6,009 nucleotides of DNA from Actinomycetospora sp. GTDB taxonomy: Bacteria; Actinomycetota; Actinomycetes; Mycobacteriales; Pseudonocardiaceae. Made by a program: the position numbers and the translations under genes. Positions 1 through 4,987 of this stretch are shown here, one piece after another. The stretch lies in the NCBI GenBank assembly GCA_025925615.1, contig JAICLN010000265.1, forward strand, positions 1 to 6,009. Reading direction: 5' to 3'. The notes under the pieces are model-generated. The model was given only the letters and a program-made list of their open reading frames with translations, searched no databases and was not told the DNA's origin. The number at the start of each line of letters is the position of its first letter. Position 1 is the first letter of the stretch.

Positions 1-111
1 ACAAACCCTCTCCTGACAAAACTAGCAAAAACAACTCAAAGAAACCCCAACCACCCCCACCAACAAAGGCAGGAAGAAGCTCGGGGCCAAAGCACACCAA
101 ACGTCAGCACA

Positions 112-128
112 CTGTTGAGTTCTCAAAG
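112..128 (-). promoter_or_regulatory. rrn boxA-type antitermination / processing motif
   Basis: The minus strand reads CTTTGAGAACTCAACAG. This matches the conserved boxA block of actinobacterial rrn leaders, where NusB-NusE (S10) bind nascent RNA and prevent early Rho termination. A GTGTGC motif resembling boxC follows directly. The motif is clear; its function is assigned by family knowledge. Confidence 0.75.
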
Positions 129-148
129 GACGACCACACGCGCCGAAG

Positions 149-166
149 TCGCCGGTTTCCCGGCGA
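149..166 (-). promoter_or_regulatory. boxB-like hairpin upstream of boxA
   Basis: The minus strand forms a perfect 7-bp stem, TCGCCGG with CCGGCGA, closed by a GAAA tetraloop. It lies 20 nt upstream of boxA on the same RNA. That is the boxB-boxA order of rrn antitermination leaders, so a role in that complex or in folding of the pre-16S leader is the simplest reading. There is no U tract, so it is not a terminator. Confidence 0.55.
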
Positions 167-186
167 TCCCGTTCGCGGTGATTACC

Positions 187-192
187 ACCGTA
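187..192 (-). promoter_or_regulatory. Candidate -10 of the leader-proximal rrn promoter
   Basis: The minus strand has TACGGT within GTGTACGGTGG, fitting the TANNNT -10 pattern of actinobacterial housekeeping promoters. A start about 7 nt downstream would place the boxB-like hairpin and boxA near the 5' end of the transcript. No good -35 is found at 17-18 bp; the nearest candidates are A-rich (GAAACG). The call rests on position and one hexamer. Confidence 0.35.
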
Positions 193-397
193 CACGGTCG
201 TTCTCGGCGTCGTTTCCGGAGGGTGAACCCCTCGGCACGGCCCGCCCGGGGACGACCGGTGAAACCCTCGGTCCGCCCCGTCGAGACGGTCGGACGCGGG
301 TCTCGTCTTCATCTGTCGCGGACCTCGTCGGGCTGAGCCCGGCGGTCCTGATCCCCGGCCGGCCGCTGTCCGCGTCCGTTCCCCGGGTGCCCCGTAC

Positions 398-427
398 ACA
401 CTACGCGCCCGGCCGGGCGACGTTCAC
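398..427 (-). promoter_or_regulatory. Candidate distal rrn promoter
   Basis: The minus strand reads GTGAAC, an 18-nt spacer, then TAGTGT. The -35 shares three central positions with TTGACA and the -10 fits TANNNT. The spacer contains a perfect 14-nt palindrome (406-419). Multiple tandem promoters are usual for actinobacterial rrn operons, so a second promoter about 200 bp upstream of the first is plausible. This is a weak motif-based call. Confidence 0.3.
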
Positions 428-509
428 CCGGGGGTCGTGCGAACGATCCGGCCTGGTCACGTGCTCCGGAGCCGGGTGTGGTCACGGAGCGGGGCCCGGT
501 GCACCCCAT

Positions 510-515
510 TACTCT
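510..515 (+). promoter_or_regulatory. Possible -10 of the tRNA-Arg promoter
   Basis: TACTCT fits TANNNT and ends 11 bp before the first base of the tRNA, so transcription would begin a few nucleotides upstream of the mature 5' end. No recognisable -35 hexamer is present at 17-18 bp. Low-confidence motif call. Confidence 0.25.
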
Positions 516-526
516 GAGCGCCGCCG

Positions 527-599
527 GCCCCCGTAGCTCAGTGGACAGAGCAAGGCCCTTCTAATGCCAAGGTCGCAGGTTCGAGTCCTGCCGGGGGCA
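527..599 (+). tRNA. tRNA-Arg (anticodon UCU)
   Basis: Cloverleaf read directly: 7-bp acceptor GCCCCCG (527-533) with CGGGGGC (592-598), D arm GCTC/GAGC around an 8-nt loop with GG, and T arm GCAGG/CCTGC around TTCGAGT. The anticodon loop is CTTCTAA (558-564), giving UCU at 560-562, which reads AGA/AGG arginine codons. The discriminator is A599 and the next bases are CCC, so the terminal CCA is only partly encoded and must be completed by the CCA-adding enzyme. The anticodon stem is imperfect: only three Watson-Crick pairs (GGC/GCC), with A·A at 27-43 and C·U at 31-39. The gene is divergent from the rrn leader and convergent with the epimerase gene, whose stop lies 17 bp downstream. It reads rare codons in so GC-rich a genome. 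Confidence 0.93.
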
Positions 600-616
600 C
601 CCTCGCGCCGGCCCGG

Positions 617-1520
617 TCAACGGAGCGCCGCCCAGGCGTCGGCGACGATGCGCTCCGGGGTCGATCGGGTGGCCGGCCAGCCGAGCTCCGCGCGGGCGCG
701 CGCCGGGTCGGCGACCAGGGACGACGGCTCGTCGACCGGGGGCCCGTGGTGCACCGGCACCCTCCGGCCGGTGACCCGGGCGACGACGTCGACGAGCTCG
801 GCCACCGAGGTCGGCCGACCCGACCCCACCGTGAACACCCGCCACGTCCCGGGATCGGCCACCCGCAGCGCCGTCACGACCCCGTCCGCGAGGTCGGCGA
901 CGTGCACCAGATCGCGCACCGCGGATCCGTCGCCGTTGACCGTGAACTCCCCGCGCTCCTCCGCCGCCGCGGCGAGCAGCGCCGGGACGAGCCGCGACCG
1001 GTCGTCGTCCCCACGCCCGAACGCGGCACCCGCCACGTTGAAGACCGCGCAGGCAGACCACCCCGGGCCCGCCGGCGAGGGCCACGTCGCGGGCGAGCAG
1101 GTCGGCGGCCAACTTGCTCGCCGCGTACGGGTTCGCCGGGGCGAGCGGGGCGTCCTCCCCGATGGGCACCGTGGCCGGGGTGTGGACCGCGCAGGTCGAC
1201 ACGACGACGAGCCGGGTGGTCGACGCGGCCGCGGCGAGGACCGTGCGGGTGCCGTCGAGGTTGGTCCGCCAGTAGCCGAGCGGGTCGGTGCGGGACTCGC
1301 GCACGCGCACCCGAGCGGCCAGGTGGCAGACGGCGTCGGCGCCGCGCAGTGCCCGGGCGACGACGTCGGGGTCGAGCACCGAGCCCACCACCGGCGCCAC
1401 TCCAAACGGCAGCCGGGCGACGTCGCGGGCGAGGCCGACCACGTCGTGCCCGCCCGCGACCAGGGCGCCCGCCACCGCCGACCCGACGAACCCGCCGGCT
1501 CCGGTGACCACGACCCGCAC
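617..1520 (-). pseudogene. NAD-dependent epimerase/dehydratase (extended SDR), frameshifted
   Basis: The N-terminal part has the Rossmann glycine motif TGAGGFVGS (residues 6-14), a central VVSTCAVH strand and the catalytic YAASK (Tyr132, Lys136) of extended short-chain dehydrogenases that act on nucleotide sugars. The frame breaks after Arg158: the minus strand reads CTGCGCGGTCTTC where family members would read Leu-Arg-Val-Phe-Asn. Dropping one C at 1045-1046 restores VFNVAGAAFGRG and the rest of the domain down to the stop at 617. The repaired protein is exactly 300 residues, normal for the family. The GTG at 1518-1520 is chosen because it sits directly before the first beta strand; no good ribosome site is seen. 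With only one lesion and coding bias intact on both sides, this is either a sequencing error or a very recent inactivation. The substrate cannot be named from sequence. Confidence 0.85.
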
Positions 1521-1771
1521 GGCCGGGGATGATCGCACCCCGCGAGGATGCGGAGTCGTGCGCAGGACCGCGCAGGGCGCGGATTCCGAGGCCTTCGCCG
1601 AGGCTCCGCTCGCGGAACTCGACCGGCACTCGCCCGTCCGGCGGCATGATCGCCCCGGTTTGACCGATCGGGGAGACGGGCACCACAGCCGTCCGGACGA
1701 GGGCGGCGACAACTCGGCCGCACCCGCGGCGTTCTTCCCTCGAGGCGTGCGACGGCGGGAGGATTCAGGGC
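1521..1771. other. Divergent intergenic region between epimerase and acyltransferase
   Basis: No credible gene is seen in this 251-bp gap. It should hold both promoters. The only consensus-like -35 on the plus strand is TTGACC at 1660-1665, but no TANNNT follows at 17 bp. CCCCG and CGGGG flank that site as a short inverted repeat. Two similar GCGATCAT motifs occur on the minus strand, near 1529-1536 and 1645-1652. Confidence 0.45.
1757..1762 (+). promoter_or_regulatory. Shine-Dalgarno of the WS/DGAT gene
   Basis: GGGAGG lies 9 nt before ATG 1772 but 18 nt before the alternative ATG at 1781. It therefore selects 1772 as the start, although the strongly conserved family N-terminus (SFRDSMFLLAE) begins at the second Met. 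Confidence 0.65.
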
Positions 1772-3211
1772 ATGGGTGTCATGTCGTTCCGGGACTCGAT
1801 GTTCCTGCTGGCGGAGTCCCGCGAGCGGCCGACCCACGTCGGGTCGCTGCTGCTGTTCGACCGTCCGGAGGGCGCCGGCCCGGACTGGCTCGGTGACCTG
1901 CACAAGCAGCTCGTCGCGTCGAACGAGGTGGCGCCGACGTTCCGGCGGCGGGCCGTGCGTTCCGTCGGGACGCTCGGGCAGTGGGGCTGGGAGGACGACC
2001 CGGACCTCGACATCGAGTACCACGTGCGTCTCTCCGCGCTGCCGCGCCCGGGCCGCATCCGGGAGCTGCTCGAGCTCGTCTCCCGCCTGCACGGCACGCT
2101 GCTGGACCGCCACCGGCCGCTCTGGGAGTTCCACCTCATCGAGGGCGTGGAGGGCGACCGCTTCGCGGTCTACTTCAAGATCCACCACGCCCTCATGGAC
2201 GGCGTGACCGGCATCCGTCATCTGCAGAAGGCGCTCACCACCGATCCCGAGGCGCGCGACATGGCGCCGTTCTGGCGTGTCGACCCGCGCGGGCAGCGCC
2301 GGCCCTCCTCGGAGCCTCCGGCCGAGGTCGAGGCGTCGCCGAGCGGGTCGTGGCTGTCCTCGCTGGGCGCGGCGATCACCGGCAGCTGGAACACCGTGAG
2401 CGCCGCGGTCAGCGACACCGCCCGCTCCACCACCCAGGCGCTGGGCGTCGCGCCGGCGCTGGTCGACGCGCTCTACGACGGGCTCGCGCACCGGGACACC
2501 GCGCTGCCCTTCGAGGCGCCGCACAGCATGCTCAACGTCCCGATCACCGGGGCGCGGCGCTTCGCGGCCGAGTCGTGGCCGCTCAAGCGGATCCAGCGGG
2601 TGCGCGAGCGCACCGGCTCGACGGTGAACGACGTGGTGCTCGCGATGTGCTCGGGAGCGCTGCGGCGCTACATGCTCGAGCTCGGTGAGCTCCCGGAGCG
2701 GCCCCTCGTGGCCGCGCTGCCGGTCTCGCTCGGCACGAAGGGCGAGGGCAACCAGCTCGGCGCCATCCTCGTCACCCTCGCGACCGACGAGCCCGACGCC
2801 GCCGCGCGCCTGGCCCGCATCAAGGCCTCCGGCAAGGCGGCCAAGGCGAACCTGGACCAGCGCGACCCCATGGCGATCGCCGCCCTCTCGATGGCGGTGG
2901 CGGCGCCGCTGCCGCTCGGCGCGGTGCCCGGGGTCTCCTCGGTGATCAACCCCGGCTTCAACCTGATCATCTCGAACGTGCCCGGCCCCAAGGCACCGCT
3001 GTACTGGGAGGGCGCGAGGCTCGGCGGGATGTATCCGCTGTCGGTGCCCATGGACGGTCAGGCGCTCAACATCACCGTCTTCTCCTACGCGGACAACATG
3101 GAGTTCGGGCTCACCGGCGACCGGCGCAGCGTGCCGCGCCTGCAGAAGCTCCTCGGCTACCTCGAGGACGCGCTGGCCGAGCTGGAGGACGCCGCCGACG
3201 CCGAGCACTGA
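1772..3211 (+). CDS. Wax ester synthase / diacylglycerol O-acyltransferase (WS/DGAT family)
   Basis: The 479-residue product has the length and layout of bacterial WS/DGAT enzymes, which transfer acyl groups from acyl-CoA to diacylglycerol or long-chain alcohols, making storage triacylglycerol or wax esters at the membrane and lipid-droplet surface. The catalytic HHALMDG motif is intact at residues 138-144 (second His and Asp being the key residues). Also present are the conserved PLW (116-118), TVNDVVLA (284-291) and SNVPGP (401-406) blocks; the last two mark the C-terminal domain. No signal peptide or transmembrane helix is evident, as usual for the family. The linker near 172-215 is Pro/Ser/Ala-rich. 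It appears to be transcribed alone and ends 6 bp from the convergent gluconokinase stop. Whether DGAT or wax synthase activity dominates cannot be told, and such genomes usually carry several paralogues. Confidence 0.94.
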   Translation: MGVMSFRDSMFLLAESRERPTHVGSLLLFDRPEGAGPDWLGDLHKQLVASNEVAPTFRRRAVRSVGTLGQWGWEDDPDLDIEYHVRLSALPRPGRIRELLELVSRLHGTLLDRHRPLWEFHLIEGVEGDRFAVYFKIHHALMDGVTGIRHLQKALTTDPEARDMAPFWRVDPRGQRRPSSEPPAEVEASPSGSWLSSLGAAITGSWNTVSAAVSDTARSTTQALGVAPALVDALYDGLAHRDTALPFEAPHSMLNVPITGARRFAAESWPLKRIQRVRERTGSTVNDVVLAMCSGALRRYMLELGELPERPLVAALPVSLGTKGEGNQLGAILVTLATDEPDAAARLARIKASGKAAKANLDQRDPMAIAALSMAVAAPLPLGAVPGVSSVINPGFNLIISNVPGPKAPLYWEGARLGGMYPLSVPMDGQALNITVFSYADNMEFGLTGDRRSVPRLQKLLGYLEDALAELEDAADAEH

Positions 3212-3217
3212 TCCTCG

Positions 3218-4729
3218 TCAGCCCGACTGCAGGCGGGCGACGACGTCCGCGAGCTGGTCGTGCACCCGCTCGACCAGCTCGAGGCGGGCGGTGTACGTGC
3301 CCGCGGCGGCCGTCGGCCTCGCCGTCGTCGGGACCGTCACGCGGTCCGCGGCGGCGGTGAGGGCGTCGATGCCCGGGTCGAGCACACCCATCGCCTGCAG
3401 CCCGAGCAGGGCCGCGCCCCGGGCCGAGCCCTGGTGGCCCTCCGGGTAGCCGACGTCGAGTCCGAGCACGTCCGCGAGCAGCCCGCGCCAGAAGGCGCTG
3501 CGGGCGAACCCGCCGGTGGCGCGCACCTCCTCCACGGCCAGGCCCGCGTCGTGCACCGACTCGAGCACCAGCCGCAGCTGCAGGCAGACCCCCTCGAGCA
3601 GCGCCCGGGTGAGGTGGCCGCGACCGTGCCCGCGGCGCAGGTTGAGGAACGCGCCGCCGACCCCGCCGTCCCAGCGCGGGGCGCGCTCGGCCAACAGGTG
3701 CGGGAGCGCCAGCAGCCCGTCGGCGCCGGCGGGGACCTCCGCGGCCTCGGCGAGCAACGTCGTGACGTCCGCACCGAAGGCCTCCACGGCCCAGTCCAGG
3801 ACGACGCCGCCGTTGGTGGTCGCGCCGCCCACGACCCACCGCTCGCGGGTCAGCTCGTAGCAGAAGAGCCGGCCGCGGGGGTCGGTGCCGGGGCGGTCGA
3901 CGGCCAGGCGCAGCGCGCCACTGGTGCCGATCGAGCAGGCGAGCACCCCCGGGCGCACCGCGCCGAGCCCGAGGTTGGCCAGCGGCCCGTCCGCCGCGCC
4001 GGCGACGACCGGGAGCCCGCGCGGCACGCCCCACGCGTCGGCGACGCGATCGGTGAGGTGCCCGACGACGGCGGTGGTGTCGACGAGCTCGTCGAGCGCG
4101 TCCGCCCCGATCCCGGCGAGCTCGAGGGCCTCGTCGTCCCACATCCGTGTGCCCAGGTCCCGCAGCCCGGTCCCCGAGGCGCACGACGCGTCGGTGACCC
4201 GACGGCCGGTCGCGCGGCCCAGCACGAACTCCTTCACCCCGCCCCAGCGGGCCGCCGCGCGGTGCAGGCTCGGGCGCTCCCGGCGCAGCCACGCGAGCTT
4301 CACCAGCGGGCTCATGGAGTGCACCGGGGTGCCGGTGCGCCGCTGCAGCGCCACCACGTCGACACCGCCCGTACGCCATCCCTCCGCGACGCGGGCCGCC
4401 CGCGCGTCCGCCCACGTCAGCAACGGACCGACCGGGTCGCCGTCGCGGTCGACGCCGAGCAGGCCGTGCATCGCGCCGCTGAACGACACCGCGGCGAGCG
4501 GGGGCCCGCCGCCGACGGCGTCCGCGATCGCGTCGCCGACCGCCTCCCACACCAGCTCCGGGTCCTGGACGGCGGCACCCGGCTCGGGTTCGGCGAGCGG
4601 GTAGCCGGCGTTCCCCTCCCCCAGCACGGTGCCGTCGGCGGCGAAGGCGACCGCCTTGGTCGACGTGGTCCCGAGGTCGACGGCGAGGACGGCGGGCGAG
4701 TGCGGCTCGGACAATCCTCGAGTCCCCAT
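3218..4729 (-). CDS. gntK: Gluconokinase, FGGY carbohydrate kinase family
   Basis: The 503-residue product phosphorylates a sugar substrate with ATP, most likely D-gluconate to 6-phosphogluconate for the pentose phosphate or Entner-Doudoroff routes, in the cytoplasm. Residues 17-25 (VDLGTTSTK) form the first phosphate-binding motif. HSMSPLVKLAWL (137-148) matches FGGY signature 1 and is the form I associate with gluconokinase rather than xylulokinase. AGAADGPLANLG (243-254) carries the catalytic base, Asp247. GGATTNGG (301-308) and ATGGFARSAFW (404-414) belong to the C-terminal ATP-binding domain. Start choice: ATG 4729 has AGGAGA 12 nt upstream; an in-frame TTG at 4765 would add 12 residues unlike the family. 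No gluconate permease or GntR regulator is in the window, so specificity rests on motifs alone. Xylulokinase is the main alternative. Confidence 0.88.
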   Translation of the reverse strand: MGTRGLSEPHSPAVLAVDLGTTSTKAVAFAADGTVLGEGNAGYPLAEPEPGAAVQDPELVWEAVGDAIADAVGGGPPLAAVSFSGAMHGLLGVDRDGDPVGPLLTWADARAARVAEGWRTGGVDVVALQRRTGTPVHSMSPLVKLAWLRRERPSLHRAAARWGGVKEFVLGRATGRRVTDASCASGTGLRDLGTRMWDDEALELAGIGADALDELVDTTAVVGHLTDRVADAWGVPRGLPVVAGAADGPLANLGLGAVRPGVLACSIGTSGALRLAVDRPGTDPRGRLFCYELTRERWVVGGATTNGGVVLDWAVEAFGADVTTLLAEAAEVPAGADGLLALPHLLAERAPRWDGGVGGAFLNLRRGHGRGHLTRALLEGVCLQLRLVLESVHDAGLAVEEVRATGGFARSAFWRGLLADVLGLDVGYPEGHQGSARGAALLGLQAMGVLDPGIDALTAAADRVTVPTTARPTAAAGTYTARLELVERVHDQLADVVARLQSG

Positions 4730-4832
4730 GATCGACGACGGTCTCCTGACGTCCAGTGTCGGCAACGAGGCTTTCCTGACGCTCCGCGGGTCGGCGCTGC
4801 GAGGACCGGTCAGCGTCCTTAGGGTGGCCGGT
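4730..4832. promoter_or_regulatory. Divergent promoter region between gntK and selC
   Basis: This 103-bp gap must drive gntK leftward and selC rightward. On the plus strand TAGGGT (4820-4825) is a good -10, with a weak CTGCGA -35 (4797-4802) at 17 bp. The inferred start is at or within a base of the first tRNA nucleotide. TCCTGACG occurs twice, at 4744-4751 and 4774-4781, exactly 30 bp apart, and could be an operator pair for gntK. No convincing minus-strand -10 was found. Confidence 0.4.
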
Positions 4833-4928
4833 GGAGGCGTCAGGGTTCCTGGTGGGCCCCGCGGTCTTCAAAACCGACGTGGCCGGGTATCTCGGCCAGG
4901 CGGGTTCGATTCCCGTCCGCCTCCGCCA
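4833..4928 (+). tRNA. selC: tRNA-Sec (selenocysteine, anticodon UCA)
   Basis: This 96-nt RNA, including an encoded GCCA end, has the hallmarks of bacterial selenocysteine tRNA. The acceptor GGAGGCG (4833-4839) pairs with CGCCTCC (4918-4924). The D arm has six pairs (4843-4848 with 4854-4859, two of them G·U) and a 5-nt loop. The anticodon loop CTTCAAA (4866-4872) gives UCA at 4868-4870, which reads UGA. The long variable arm has six pairs (4880-4885 with 4893-4898). The T loop is TTCGATT. SerRS charges it with serine, SelA converts this to selenocysteine, and SelB delivers it; none of those genes is in the window. Departures from the model are a U·C at the eighth acceptor position and a G·A at the base of the anticodon stem. 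It lies 59 bp upstream of a selenocysteine-requiring gene on the same strand. Confidence 0.96.
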
Positions 4929-4935
4929 TCTCCCT

Positions 4936-4976
4936 GGTTCAGCGCCGTGCCCGGGGGGTCACCACTGAACCCCGGG
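4936..4976 (+). promoter_or_regulatory. Two mutually exclusive hairpins before the fdh ribosome site
   Basis: GGTTCAG (4936-4942) and CTGAACC (4965-4971) are perfect complements that would form a 7-bp stem. CCCGGGG (4950-4956) can instead pair with CCCCGGG (4970-4976) in seven G-C pairs, covering half of the GGGAGG ribosome site. The two pairings share bases 4970-4971 and are nested incompatibly, so only one can form fully. No U tract follows, so neither is an intrinsic terminator. A role in translation control or in trimming the selC 3' end is inference. Confidence 0.35.
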
Positions 4977-4979
4977 AGG
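4974..4979 (+). promoter_or_regulatory. Shine-Dalgarno of the formate dehydrogenase gene
   Basis: GGGAGG sits 8 nt before ATG 4988, an ideal spacing that fixes the start. Its first three bases belong to a possible G-C stem with 4950-4952. Confidence 0.75.
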
Positions 4980-4987
4980 TCCGCCCC

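Larger units (their letters stand above)
1..170 (-). other. Leader (5' external transcribed spacer) of an rRNA operon
   Basis: Read on the minus strand, this stretch has the layout of an actinobacterial pre-16S leader: a GC hairpin, then a TTTGAGAACTCAA block followed by CAGTGTG, then an unusually T-rich run. The T-rich part (about 1-110) is far less GC-rich than the rest of the window. The same block and T-rich tail precede 16S rRNA in mycobacteria and Streptomyces, as I know those leaders. The 16S gene itself is not present and should begin just left of position 1. The short reading frames here have no coding bias and are not genes. The transcript start is not known, so the upstream boundary near 170 is approximate. 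Confidence 0.8.
171..526. other. Intergenic region between divergent rrn leader and tRNA-Arg; no protein gene
   Basis: This 356-bp stretch has no reading frame with convincing start, ribosome site or codon bias; the frames that cross it are continuations of shadows. It holds the candidate rrn promoters on the minus strand, a repeated CCGTACAC (188-195 and 392-399), a repeated TGGTCACG (454-461 and 479-486), and the upstream region of the plus-strand tRNA gene. Its likely role is bidirectional promoter space for stable RNA genes. Confidence 0.6.

Noticed and set aside
22..509. Short open frames over the rrn leader
   Set aside because: The region is an rRNA operon leader and promoter zone; the translations have no coding bias or recognisable motif.
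527..616. tRNA-Arg as an integration (att) site
   Set aside because: No integrase, no repeated tRNA 3' end and no compositional change are found beside it.
1043..1049. Programmed ribosomal frameshift in the epimerase
   Set aside because: No slippery heptamer or downstream structure is evident, and this family is not known for recoding. An indel or error is simpler.
617..3208. 863-codon open frame on the minus strand
   Set aside because: Only its last part (617-1045) is the C-terminus of the epimerase. The rest is an Arg/Pro-rich shadow of the acyltransferase and of the epimerase in another frame.
3222..3239. Possible terminator between the convergent acyltransferase and gluconokinase genes
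   Set aside because: GCCCG/CGGGC gives a short stem inside the gluconokinase 3' end with no U tract on either strand.
4735..4765. TTG 4765 as start of gntK
   Set aside because: It adds 12 residues unlike the family, and the ribosome site AGGAGA would fall inside the coding region; ATG 4729 fits better.
3260..4822. 520-codon open frame on the plus strand opposite gntK
   Set aside because: Low-complexity Arg/Ala/Gly/Pro translation antisense to a clear FGGY kinase; no ribosome site or domain.
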